Shown: positions 1 to 6,534, counted from the stretch's first letter. The stretch is DNA of 14,145 bases from Cyanobacteria bacterium UBA11370 (GCA_003486645.1 DNGI01000346.1:23680-37824), one strand, 5' to 3'. Notes: generated by a model not told the origin, from the letters alone. Translations and numbers: made by a program.

Positions 1-57
1 GGCAACGGATGGGGGAACGGATGTAGCGGATGGGGTAACGGATGTGCCGCAGATGTT
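1..57. repeat. GGATG-rich short tandem repeat at window edge
   Basis: The first 57 bases are built from variants of AACGGATGGGG and TAGCGGATG. AACGGATG occurs at 4-11, 16-23 and 37-44, with GCGGATGGGG between. Frame 1 is open from the left edge to a TAA at 196-198 (65 codons with G-W-G-N-G-C repeats). Frame 2 is open to a TGA at 128-130. The reverse frame opposite frame 2 is also open across the repeat. Such multi-frame openness is what a low-complexity repeat produces, so I do not call a gene. It could still be the 3' end of a repeat-containing protein from the left. Confidence 0.5.
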
Positions 58-194
58 TGTCTCATTCAAACCGAAGAACTCAAGATTGACGCTGTGGGTA
101 TTTCTTGTGCGTCTTATCAAAAGCAACTGATTCCTCTTCTTTTACTAAGTAATTCCTTAATCCTACTTTCCGGTTCAATAATGATTAATCTAAG

Positions 195-223
195 TTAAAC
201 AATTCGTTTAAACTGACTATAAT
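195..223 (+). promoter_or_regulatory. candidate sigma-70-type promoter for the hemerythrin gene
   Basis: A perfect -10 hexamer TATAAT lies at 218-223. Seventeen bases upstream is TTAAAC (195-200), a weak -35. Transcription would start near 230 and leave a leader of about 220 bases before the start codon at 451. Many cyanobacterial promoters have a good -10 and a poor -35, so this is plausible, but it is the only evidence. Confidence 0.35.
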
Positions 224-315
224 GATTTTCTCTATAGGTTTTTGAATCTATTTCTTAAGAATGAGGTGTGGAAAGACTAGGTGGGTGGGGGTCAAATTTC
301 ATCCGTTGTTAGTGT

Positions 316-393
316 ATGGGGTTTATGAGCAAGTACGTACACAACAATCCCTCAAAAGAAGGAGGAAGTAAATTGAACCCTACGACAAACTGA
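316..393 (+). other. possible small upstream ORF (25 codons)
   Basis: An ATG at 316 (a second in-frame ATG at 325) opens 25 codons, ending at the TGA at 391-393, inside the predicted leader of the hemerythrin gene. Inside it, AAGGAGG at 359-365 is a near-perfect Shine-Dalgarno box seven bases ahead of an in-frame TTG at 373, which would give a six-codon peptide. The peptide resembles nothing I know. It may be a regulatory leader peptide or chance; the strong SD is the only reason to list it. Confidence 0.2.
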
Positions 394-450
394 AAAGAGT
401 GAGATTCCAACAAATACCTTATAGACCTTAGAGAGAGGAGAAATCACGTA

Positions 451-1488
451 ATGGTAACAACACTTGAGGATACCAAACGCACAGCGATCGCTCAAAAACT
501 GGCGGATATGAAGGCGTTTCAGAACCTGATTATCTCCATGGATCAAAAATTGATTCAAGCTTGCCCTGATTCTGATATTCGTCATCGTTTACAAGAGATG
601 CTAGATGATGACCAGAAGAACATGGGTGTCTTAGATACGGTCATTGTTCAATACGGTGTTAAAGCCGAGCCTCATCAAGCTACTGAGAAAATTATTGAGC
701 AGGCTCAACAAATGATGGATGATCCGGAATTTTCTCTGTTTAAGAAAGCTGCTCAATTTGAACTTCTTAAGCACGCACAAGTGATGAGTGGACTGCTTGT
801 TCACAAGTGTGGTCAAGTGGTTGGCGCTGATATAGAAGCGGCGATCGCACCTTTAAATACGGTTAATTTTGAGAACCGCGCTCATCAAGAACAATTGAAA
901 GGTATCTTGGAAATTCTCGGTACTCGTGAATTAACTGGACAAGAACCTGATCAAGGACTTTGGGGACGTGTTCAAGATGCTATTGCTGCATTATCGGGTG
1001 TAGTGGGTAGTGCTGTTACCCAATCTTCTGGAATGTCCGATATGACTATCGGGCAAATTTTACGGATGGATCATAGTAAGGCAAAAACCCTATTTACCGA
1101 AATTGAAAATTCTAGCGATCCTCAAAAGATTCAAGAGTATTTCGGTCAACTTTACAAAGATCTACTGGCGCACGCTAAAGCTGAAGAACAGGTTCTTTAT
1201 CCAGCGGTGCGTTCGTATTATGAAGATACTCAGGATCTTTATAATGAGCAAGCCGAACAAGCACGAATGTTAGAAGAAATTAAGTCTCTAAGTCCTTCTT
1301 CCTCTGAATTTAAAACTAAAGTTCAGCAACTCAAAGATGCGACTAATCATCATATTAAGCAGGAAGAAAATGAGATGCTACCCCGGATCGATGCTAACTT
1401 CAGCAGCGAACAACAACAGGAATTAGCAACTCAGTTCAAATCTGCTAAGAGCAAATTGCAAGATGAAATGGCAGCTTCTATGAAGTAG
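451..1488 (+). CDS. hemerythrin HHE domain-containing protein
   Basis: 345 residues, soluble, almost entirely helical, no signal peptide. Residues about 198-335 form a hemerythrin/HHE four-helix domain, a fold that binds a di-iron centre and is used for O2, NO or iron sensing or storage. Visible ligand candidates are H208 (Asp-His-Ser), H241 with E245/E246 (His-Ala-Lys-Ala-Glu-Glu followed by the typical Leu-Tyr-Pro), and H300/H301 with E305/E306. The usual histidine of helix 3 is missing: that stretch (about 264-278) reads Glu-Gln-Ala-Glu-Gln-Ala-Arg. The N-terminal half (1-165) is another helical bundle with scattered His and Glu (H75, E104, H108, H118, H145), perhaps a diverged ferritin- or hemerythrin-like domain. 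The start is supported by GAGAGAGGAG at 431-440, ten bases before the ATG. The gene stands alone, with a terminator at 1535-1571. The HHE assignment is firm; the physiological role is unknown. Confidence 0.9.
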   Translation: MVTTLEDTKRTAIAQKLADMKAFQNLIISMDQKLIQACPDSDIRHRLQEMLDDDQKNMGVLDTVIVQYGVKAEPHQATEKIIEQAQQMMDDPEFSLFKKAAQFELLKHAQVMSGLLVHKCGQVVGADIEAAIAPLNTVNFENRAHQEQLKGILEILGTRELTGQEPDQGLWGRVQDAIAALSGVVGSAVTQSSGMSDMTIGQILRMDHSKAKTLFTEIENSSDPQKIQEYFGQLYKDLLAHAKAEEQVLYPAVRSYYEDTQDLYNEQAEQARMLEEIKSLSPSSSEFKTKVQQLKDATNHHIKQEENEMLPRIDANFSSEQQQELATQFKSAKSKLQDEMAASMK

Positions 1489-1534
1489 TAGCTATCTAAT
1501 CTCAGCTTACCTGGGTTCCTAAATTTTTCATTTG

Positions 1535-1571
1535 GATAGGTCTTGTTGACAAATACAAGCCTATCTTTTTT
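1535..1571 (+). terminator. rho-independent terminator of the hemerythrin gene
   Basis: GATAGG (1535-1540) pairs with CCTATC (1560-1565). CTTGT (1542-1546) pairs with ACAAG (1555-1559), leaving one bulged T and an eight-base loop. Six T follow at 1566-1571. It starts 46 bases after the stop codon and separates this gene from the pentapeptide gene. Confidence 0.85.
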
Positions 1572-1603
1572 GCATGAGAGATGAATAAATCCTGACCTGT
1601 CTA

Positions 1604-1632
1604 TTGAATCAAATCTTTAAAACTGTTATAGT
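1604..1632 (+). promoter_or_regulatory. candidate promoter of the pentapeptide-repeat gene
   Basis: TTGAAT (1604-1609) and TATAGT (1627-1632) are separated by 17 bases, matching the -35/-10 layout with 4/6 and 5/6 consensus bases. It lies just past the upstream terminator. Transcription would start near 1640. The leader then includes a hairpin-prone stretch, GGTGGAACC (1734-1742) facing GGTTCACC (1749-1756). Confidence 0.4.
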
Positions 1633-1852
1633 TAATTTTTGAATAAAGTATAGATTTATCAGGGTCTCTACTACGCCATACGCTACGACTAGCGCTGAAG
1701 TAAAACACCATTTAAGAATAAGCTAAGTTTACGGGTGGAACCTAGAGAGGTTCACCTCGGTTTTGGATTGTCTTCAAGTCGCTGCTTGGTGGTTAAGTAT
1801 TAACAAGAGTAATTTGCCTATTGATGGTAAGACTGCACTAAAGGTAAAAGAT

Positions 1853-2725
1853 ATGAACCCTGATGAACTATTGACTAAATATGCAGCCGGAGAACGGGAT
1901 TTTTTTAGGGTTAATTTGAGTGGAGTTAACCTCAAAGAAGCTAACCTGAGTCAAGCAGATTTTAGTCATGCTAACTTGAGCCAAGCTATCCTAGCGCAAG
2001 CTAATTTGATTCGTGCAACTCTCGATACAACTGACTTGCAAGGAGCAAATTTGCAAAGAGCAAATTTGCGCGGAGCAGACTTAAGTAGCGCTGATTTGAT
2101 GGGTGCTAATTTGTTTGCAGCGGATCTAAGTTTTGCAGGTTTAATTGGTGCTGATTTGAGTAGAGCGAATCTGATGATTGCTCGTTTAGCGGGTACAGAT
2201 CTTAATGGAGTCAATCTCTACGCTGCTAATTTAATGAGAGCGGATCTGCGGGGAGTTCAACTGATTGGAGCGAATCTTAGTGAAGCAAACCTCAATGGTG
2301 CATATTTGTATGAAGCAGATTTGAGTGAGGCTATTCTTGATAGCACTAATTTATTAGGAAGTTTATATAACGAACAAACACAGTTTCCGGAAGGGTTTGA
2401 TCCAATTCAGGCGGGAGCTTATTTAATTGCGCCTGGAGCTTCACTTTCTGGAATAGATTTAAGTCGAGTTCATCTGCGTGGAGTTAAGTTAAATGGAGCC
2501 AATTTAAGTGAGGTTAATTTGAGTAATTCAAATTTAATGTGGGCAGATTTAAGAGAGGCAAATTTAAGAGAAGCTAATCTGAGTGGTGCTAATTTGAGCG
2601 GTGCTAATTTGAGGGGAGCCGATTTAACTGGAGTTAATCTTGAAGGTGCTAACCTTAGTGGTACGACTATGCCTAATGGAGAGTTACACAATTATTATAA
2701 AGAACTGCGATCGGCTCAAGTTTAA
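1853..2725 (+). CDS. pentapeptide-repeat protein (HetL-like family)
   Basis: 290 residues from the ATG at 1853. After a short N-terminal module (Met-Asn-Pro-Asp-Glu-Leu-Leu, then Tyr-Ala-Ala-Gly-Glu-Arg) nearly the whole protein is A(N/D)LXX pentapeptide repeats, which fold as a right-handed quadrilateral beta-helix. The array is broken once, after about two thirds, by a non-repeat segment with Phe-Pro-Glu-Gly-Phe-Asp-Pro and Ala-Tyr-Leu-Ile-Ala-Pro-Gly, an interruption I recall from related cyanobacterial proteins. No signal peptide or membrane segment, so cytoplasmic. Such proteins act as protein-binding scaffolds (HetL is a cyanobacterial example); the substrate here is unknown. Start: the frame is open upstream to a TTG at 1763, adding 30 residues, with GAGAGG 12 bases before it. 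I prefer the ATG because HetL begins at the same module and AAGG lies eight bases upstream (1841-1844). The extension does look protein-like, so 1763 is possible. Confidence 0.88.
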   Translation: MNPDELLTKYAAGERDFFRVNLSGVNLKEANLSQADFSHANLSQAILAQANLIRATLDTTDLQGANLQRANLRGADLSSADLMGANLFAADLSFAGLIGADLSRANLMIARLAGTDLNGVNLYAANLMRADLRGVQLIGANLSEANLNGAYLYEADLSEAILDSTNLLGSLYNEQTQFPEGFDPIQAGAYLIAPGASLSGIDLSRVHLRGVKLNGANLSEVNLSNSNLMWADLREANLREANLSGANLSGANLRGADLTGVNLEGANLSGTTMPNGELHNYYKELRSAQV

Positions 2726-2750
2726 CTCGATTAATCTATTACTTATCGCC

Positions 2751-2771
2751 TTAGTTGTTAGTTGTTAGTTG
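2751..2771. repeat. heptamer tandem repeat, three copies of TTAGTTG
   Basis: Three perfect copies of TTAGTTG lie head to tail, 25 bases after the pentapeptide gene. Heptamer short tandem repeats in spacers are common in filamentous cyanobacteria. No function is implied. Confidence 0.8.
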
Positions 2772-2938
2772 TAAAAAATAAGCAACAAGCAATATAAGAG
2801 CCAATAACAAACAAAAACCAAGTTTATTGCCTTTCTGATATGTTAATTTTTGTTAGTTTGTAGTAGATACAGCAGAGAACTGTGCTGCTTTGGGATAGAG
2901 TTTGCTACGAAACCTGAAAACAGTTGCAAACTTACCCA

Positions 2939-4363
2939 ATGAATAATCCTCCCAATGGTGTTCCCCTGAAGGCTACTCATGAAAGGCTGAATTTGAAAAC
3001 CAAAGTTGCCTATGGTGTAGGCGAACTTGCTAAAGAAATTCCTAGCAATATCTTAGTTTTTTTTCTGCTATTTTTTCTGACAAACGTAGCTGGGTTGAAT
3101 CCTACCTTAGCCGGGAGTGTTTTGCTCATTAGTAAAGTTTGGGATGCCTTCAATGATCCGATCATGGGTATCTTAAGCGATCGCACCCGTTCCCGATTAG
3201 GCAAGCGTTACCCCTGGATGCTTGTCGGTTCAATTCCTTTAGCGATATGTTTCTTTTTACAATGGTTTGTTCCTTCCACATCAAATCAGTGGCTACTATT
3301 TGCGTATTATAGTGGGATTGTTTTATTATTTGATACAGCTTTTACAGCCGTTGCCGTTCCGTTTAGTATTCTTGCCGCTGAACTGACTGTTACTTATGAT
3401 GAACGTACTAATTTAATTAGTTTTAAAGCCGCTTTTAGTATTGTTGCAAGTTTGTTTTCTTTAAGTTTAGCTCAGGTTATCTTTGCTAAAGTTGCTGATC
3501 CACAACAGCAATATCTCATTCTAGGAGGGGTGTGTGGATTGATTATAATAGGTGCGGTTTATCTATGTGTTTGGGGAACCTACAAACGTTATCGGTTAAT
3601 TCAAACTCAACGCGCTCAAGTAGAAAGTTCGGTATCATTACCCCTAGGACAACAGCTCAAGATTGCCTTTAGTAATTTCCCCTTTATATGCGTTATTGGA
3701 ATCTATTTATGTTCTTGGTTAGGTTTACAGCTAACCGCCGCTATTTTGCCCTACTTTGTCATTAACTGGATGGGACTACCCGAACAGCATTTTACCCAAA
3801 CTGCACTGGCTGTTCAAGGTACAGCCTTAACCCTAATCTTTGTGTGGAGTGCTGTGGCGCAGCGAGTGGGAAAAAAAGCGATCTATGGGATGGGAATTCC
3901 GTTAACAATTGGTGCGTTAGCGGGACTTTATTTTCTACAACCGGGTCAAGTGGGATGGTTATATGGTTTAGCTGTAATTGTAGGAATGGGTCTTTCTACC
4001 GCTTATCTCGTACCTTGGTCAATGTTACCGGATGTGGTGGATTTAGATGAACTAAATACGGGACAGCGACGAGAAGGAATTTTTTATGGGTTAGTGGTAC
4101 AGTTACAAAAAATTGCTATAGCGATCGCGCTTTTTCTAGTAGGAAAAATCTTAGATTGGACTGGATTTATTCCTACAAGTCCCGGACAAGATGTGCCTGT
4201 TCAACCGGAATCAGCCTTATTAGCCATTCGTTGGCTGATGGGTCCTGTACCCGCTTTTGTGTTGATTGGGGGTTTGGTTTGGGCTTATTTTTATCCAATT
4301 ACTCGCTCGGTACATGGCGAAATTTTGTTAAAACTAATTGAGCGTAGGAATACTCCGGATTAA
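2939..4363 (+). CDS. GPH-family (MelB-like) sugar:cation symporter
   Basis: 474 residues, an integral membrane protein with about 12 hydrophobic helices, of usual MFS/GPH length. The glycoside-pentoside-hexuronide:cation symporter signature is clear: Gly-Val-Gly-Glu-Leu-Ala-Lys-Glu at about 26-33, and Trp-Asp-Ala-Phe-Asn-Asp-Pro (68-74) followed by Ser-Asp-Arg-Thr-Arg-Ser-Arg-Leu-Gly-Lys-Arg (80-90). D69, N72 and D73 align with D55, N58 and D59 of E. coli/Salmonella MelB, the coupling-cation site. The middle loop, about 210-240, is cytoplasmic and charged. The likely role is uptake (or export) of a sugar or glycoside coupled to Na+ or H+; the substrate cannot be read from sequence. I chose the ATG at 2939; an in-frame TTG at 2924 would add five residues. 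Neither has a good Shine-Dalgarno. The gene is monocistronic; a weak 7-bp hairpin (TTGTAGG 4377-4383 / CCTACAA 4402-4408) without a T-run follows it. Confidence 0.9.
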   Translation: MNNPPNGVPLKATHERLNLKTKVAYGVGELAKEIPSNILVFFLLFFLTNVAGLNPTLAGSVLLISKVWDAFNDPIMGILSDRTRSRLGKRYPWMLVGSIPLAICFFLQWFVPSTSNQWLLFAYYSGIVLLFDTAFTAVAVPFSILAAELTVTYDERTNLISFKAAFSIVASLFSLSLAQVIFAKVADPQQQYLILGGVCGLIIIGAVYLCVWGTYKRYRLIQTQRAQVESSVSLPLGQQLKIAFSNFPFICVIGIYLCSWLGLQLTAAILPYFVINWMGLPEQHFTQTALAVQGTALTLIFVWSAVAQRVGKKAIYGMGIPLTIGALAGLYFLQPGQVGWLYGLAVIVGMGLSTAYLVPWSMLPDVVDLDELNTGQRREGIFYGLVVQLQKIAIAIALFLVGKILDWTGFIPTSPGQDVPVQPESALLAIRWLMGPVPAFVLIGGLVWAYFYPITRSVHGEILLKLIERRNTPD

Positions 4364-4466
4364 AACGATAAAGGTGTTGTAGGAGCAACTTATAAATTAC
4401 CCCTACAAATCCTGATAGAATCCCCCTCCATTCCCTTACTAGTCCAGTCGTTAATCCAATCTGATA

Positions 4467-4835
4467 TTACTTCTGGACTGTCATTTGAGGATATTTTTCA
4501 CCAAAGTAATTGCTTAAGAAGGTATTCACAAACGATAGGATGATTGGACCGAGAATAATAGCGATTAATCCATCCACCCTAAATCCGGGAACTAAAATTG
4601 AAGCTAGCCAAAAACAGATCCCGTTAACCACTAACGAAAATAATCCCAAGCTGAAGATATTAAGGGGTAGAGACAACAGTGATAGGATTGGTCTGACTCC
4701 AGAATTAACCAATCCAATTGCGATCGCTCCTATTAAAGCCGCTGGAAACGTAGCTAGATCAACTCCTGGAACAACTAAGTCAACAATAAGTAGACTAAGG
4801 GCAGTCGCTACCCATGTCAAAAACGTACCCATCAT
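4467..4835 (-). CDS. YvlD / phage-holin superfamily IV membrane protein
   Basis: 122 residues with four hydrophobic segments (about 3-21, 32-48, 56-80 and 88-107). The family hallmark is visible: Asn-Ser-Gly-Val-Arg-Pro-Ile (44-50), then Leu-Pro-Leu-Asn-Ile-Phe-Ser-Leu-Gly-Leu-Phe (56-66) and Asn-Gly (71-72). This matches the PF04020 family, annotated as mycobacterial four-TMS phage holin superfamily IV. Despite the name, members are ordinary chromosomal inner-membrane proteins; B. subtilis YvlD is linked to envelope stress. No phage genes are nearby. The start is set by GAGG (complement of 4844-4847) eight bases before the first of two adjacent ATG codons. It is divergent from the small Pmp3 gene across a 194-base spacer, so the two may share control. 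Confidence 0.88.
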   Translation of the reverse strand: MMGTFLTWVATALSLLIVDLVVPGVDLATFPAALIGAIAIGLVNSGVRPILSLLSLPLNIFSLGLFSLVVNGICFWLASILVPGFRVDGLIAIILGPIILSFVNTFLSNYFGEKYPQMTVQK

Positions 4836-4906
4836 AGTTTTTTCCTCGAACTTACAATCTGCAAAAATCTTACTTACTTAGATATGATCAATAGTGAGAG
4901 ATAATC

Positions 4907-4919
4907 AGGTTGCTAACCT
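4907..4919. promoter_or_regulatory. inverted repeat AGGTTGCTAACCT between divergent membrane genes
   Basis: A perfect 5-bp inverted repeat around GCT lies in the 194-base spacer between the YvlD-like and Pmp3 genes. GAGAG (4896-4900) and CTCTC sit just outside it. The position suits an operator for divergent genes, but a 5-bp arm can arise by chance and no regulator is known. Confidence 0.2.
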
Positions 4920-5029
4920 CTCTACACAGATAGATTTTCAAATGAATAATCCTCAAGATGGAGGCAACACGTAATTTTATTCCCGAAAATAGGGTTGAAT
5001 ACAGTTTGAGAAAAAGCTAGAAAAATTCT

Positions 5030-5221
5030 ATGAAGTTGCTCCGAATCTTACTCGGCATTATCCTACCTCCTGTGGGTGTTTTCCTCACAACCGGGTTGAG
5101 TTCAGCATTTTTGATTAATATTTTGCTAACGCTCCTAGGTTGGCTTCCTGGCTCGATTCATGCTCTTTGGGTTATTGTTAAGCATGAAGAGCGCATGGCA
5201 AGAGAAGGAGAAATGTATTAA
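5030..5221 (+). CDS. YqaE/Pmp3 family small membrane protein
   Basis: 63 residues, two transmembrane helices (about 4-22 and 25-50). The Pmp3/UPF0057 pattern is plain: Pro-Pro-Val-Gly-Val-Phe (13-18), Gly (22), then Asn-Ile-Leu-Leu-Thr-Leu-Leu-Gly-Trp-Leu-Pro-Gly-Ser-Ile-His-Ala (30-45), ending in a charged tail. Length is typical for the family. Yeast Pmp3 and plant RCI2 affect membrane potential and salt or cold tolerance; the bacterial role is less clear. No good Shine-Dalgarno precedes the ATG. TTGAAT (4995-5000) and TAGAAA (5018-5023) 17 bases apart could be a promoter giving a nearly leaderless transcript. A hairpin follows the stop: AGGTG (5234-5238) and GAGAAGG (5244-5250) against CCTTCTC (5267-5273) and CACCT (5274-5278), without a T-run. 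Confidence 0.9.
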   Translation: MKLLRILLGIILPPVGVFLTTGLSSAFLINILLTLLGWLPGSIHALWVIVKHEERMAREGEMY

Positions 5222-5292
5222 AGAAGACAAAGTAGGTGAAATTGAGAAGGGGGAAGAACGAATCCACCTTCTCCACCTCTTAAACTATCGAG

Positions 5293-5344
5293 TTATACCA
5301 ATTAAAAAAAGTGTAGCGTGGGCATTGCCAACCTTATACCAATT
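5293..5344. repeat. direct repeat TTATACCAATT, two copies
   Basis: TTATACCAATT occurs at 5293-5303 and again at 5334-5344. Between them is a GTGGGCATTGCC-containing stretch of a kind I recall from cyanobacterial spacers. The second copy is the left end of the probable MITE described separately; the first may be a solo end or part of a second decayed element. Confidence 0.6.
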
Positions 5345-5489
5345 TCAGAAAATCAGGCTACAGATAGTAGGTAGGGAAAAAGGGTAAGGAAAAAAGGCAA
5401 AAGTTTGTAGCATTATCCCTTTAACCTTTAACCTTTAACCTTTCCCCATCTTCTCTATATGTAGCCTTTATAAAGGAAAATGGTATTAC
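5334..5489. mobile_element. probable MITE with imperfect terminal inverted repeats
   Basis: The left end (5334-5367) and the reverse complement of the right end (5489-5456) match over two blocks. TTATACCAATTTC faces TAATACCATTTTC (11 of 13). AGGCTACAGATAG faces AGGCTACATATAG (12 of 13). The 8 unmatched bases between them are equal in number at both ends. The interior is purine-rich on the left and pyrimidine-rich on the right (three TTTAACC copies at 5420-5440), so the whole 156 bases could fold as one long hairpin. There is no transposase gene. A TA at each edge would fit a Tc1/mariner-IS630-type element, but I cannot define the target duplication. Confidence 0.55.
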
Positions 5490-5502
5490 ATATAGAGTTT
5501 TT
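5453..5502 (+). terminator. hairpin plus T-run at the right edge of the MITE
   Basis: CTCTATATGTA (5453-5463) pairs perfectly with TACATATAGAG (5487-5497), followed by five T (5498-5502). Inside the loop CCTTTATAAAGG (5465-5476) is a 12-base palindrome. On the + strand this has terminator form and could end readthrough from the Pmp3 gene before the convergent coiled-coil gene. The stem is AT-rich and partly made of MITE sequence, so it may be a by-product of the insertion. Confidence 0.45.
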
Positions 5503-5520
5503 GTGTAATTCCTAATGGTA

Positions 5521-6285
5521 TTACTTTTCAGGAGAAACTTCTGTAATGGAGTGCCATAGTTCTCTTAAGAGTTGACGGACTCGCTGTTCTTTCTTAGCTA
5601 AGGCTGCACCTGCTTCTCCTAATTTATGTTCAAATTCTATTCGTTTGTGGTTAACCTTATCAGCGAGTTCGTCAGCTTTGGGATGAGCTTGTTCGTACCA
5701 AGTTTTAGCATCATCTAAATGGATTTTTACTTCTTCATACCGTTCACCGTAACGAGCCGATAAGTTAGCTTTAATAATTGCTAGTTGGGTTTGAAGTTGA
5801 GCATACCGTTTTTGCAAAAGAGCCACTTCTTCACTGTTTTTAATACTCTTGATGGCGGATTCAACGGCGGCTTTTGTAGTGCTTTTTGTATCTTTATCTG
5901 TTTCTTCAATATCGCTTAATACGGTATCGATTTGGGATTGAAGCTCAATCTCTTCCGCCTCAATTTGAGCTTGCAGCTTTTTGAGTTCTTCCTGACTTTT
6001 GGCAATAGATTGGCGTTTAGGATGACTCATGGCTTCAATGGCTCCCTCAAGTGAAGCGGTCACCTCTTCTTTGACTTCTCCTCCAGTTTCTTTAAGGTTT
6101 TCAACCACTGCCGCTACAGCATCTTTAACTATCGAACGAATTTCGTTAGAACCTTCTTTAAATTCAGAAATGGCTTGAGCTACAGCAATTTTAACAATTT
6201 CTTTCACTCGCTCTGAGCGTAATTTTCCTTCTTCTTTAGCTTTCTGAATATCAGCGTTAATTCGAGTTTTGATAGAATCAGACAT
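5521..6285 (-). CDS. coiled-coil protein with apolipoprotein-like 22-residue repeats, function unknown
   Basis: 254 residues, highly charged, helical, with no signal peptide or membrane segment. I do not recognise the gene. Residues 30-51 and 52-73 are two copies of a 22-residue amphipathic unit (Ile-Val-Lys-x-Ala-Val-Ala at the start of each, then x-Phe/Leu-Lys-Glu and Gly-x-Glu), with a third partial copy from 74 (Ala-Ser-Leu-Glu-Gly-Ala-Ile-Glu). This resembles apolipoprotein A/E, LEA or phasin-like lipid- or surface-binding helices. Residues 93-130 and 151-175 are coiled-coil-like heptads (Glu/Lys/Gln-rich), and 176-245 is another helical stretch rich in Lys/Glu/Tyr. The start is the first Met in the frame; no good Shine-Dalgarno is visible. 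It lies 249 bases downstream of the DJ-1 gene on the same strand with a terminator between, so it is probably transcribed separately. A role on membranes or in stress is inference only. Confidence 0.82.
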   Translation of the reverse strand: MSDSIKTRINADIQKAKEEGKLRSERVKEIVKIAVAQAISEFKEGSNEIRSIVKDAVAAVVENLKETGGEVKEEVTASLEGAIEAMSHPKRQSIAKSQEELKKLQAQIEAEEIELQSQIDTVLSDIEETDKDTKSTTKAAVESAIKSIKNSEEVALLQKRYAQLQTQLAIIKANLSARYGERYEEVKIHLDDAKTWYEQAHPKADELADKVNHKRIEFEHKLGEAGAALAKKEQRVRQLLRELWHSITEVSPEK

Positions 6286-6435
6286 TGTTGATTTTGGGAT
6301 TTTATAGTAGGAGGTTGATAGTTATTTGGATTAGGCAGATAGGTGAATCGCCTGTTACTAACAATAAGAATACCTCAAACCTAATCTTCTACATAATGGC
6401 GTAGTTGGACGGAAATGTTCTCTTCCCAAAGGAAG

Positions 6436-6492
6436 AAAAATTTAAGGAGAAGGTAGAAAAGGAAATACTTTTGTCTCCTTAACCCTTCTCCT
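6436..6492 (-). terminator. intrinsic terminator of the DJ-1/PfpI gene, with an alternative hairpin
   Basis: Read on the minus strand, 43 bases after the stop, AGGAGAAGG (complement of 6484-6492) pairs with CCTTCTCCT (complement of 6445-6453). Four AT bases follow, then five T (complement of 6436-6440). A second 9-bp pairing overlaps it: TTAAGGAGA (complement of 6474-6482) with TCTCCTTAA (complement of 6442-6450). The two stems share bases and cannot both form. A further small stem, TCTTCC/GGAAGA (6421-6436), lies beside it. Confidence 0.55.
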
Positions 6493-6534
6493 GTTAGAAC
6501 TGGGATTGTGTTAATTTAAACTTTCTTAACTATC

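Larger units (their letters stand above)
58..450. other. gene-poor leader region upstream of the hemerythrin gene
   Basis: About 390 bases without a secure gene, before the start at 451. It holds the tail of the ambiguous open frame from the left edge (to 198), a candidate promoter (195-223), a small open frame (316-393) with a strong internal purine-rich Shine-Dalgarno-like box (359-365), and the palindrome GTACGTAC at 332-339. No RNA gene, insertion sequence or terminator was seen. Confidence 0.5.

Noticed and set aside
1966..2691. Minus-strand open frames opposite the pentapeptide gene (1966-2214 and 2470-2691)
   Set aside because: They arise from the regular codon pattern of the pentapeptide repeats read in reverse.
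4467..4835. Prophage remnant suggested by the 'holin' family name
   Set aside because: The family is widespread in ordinary chromosomes, and no other phage gene, integrase or attachment site is nearby.
4510..4881. 123-codon + strand frame
   Set aside because: It lies opposite the YvlD-like gene, whose family motif and Shine-Dalgarno fix the minus strand as coding.
2938..4954. 14-base match AATGAATAATCCTC at 2938-2951 and 4941-4954
   Set aside because: One shared 14-mer is not far from chance in 14 kb of AT-rich sequence. The second copy opens only a ten-codon frame.
5160..5387. 75-codon + strand frame overlapping the Pmp3 gene and the MITE
   Set aside because: It starts inside the Pmp3 gene in another frame, runs into repeat sequence and shows no family pattern.
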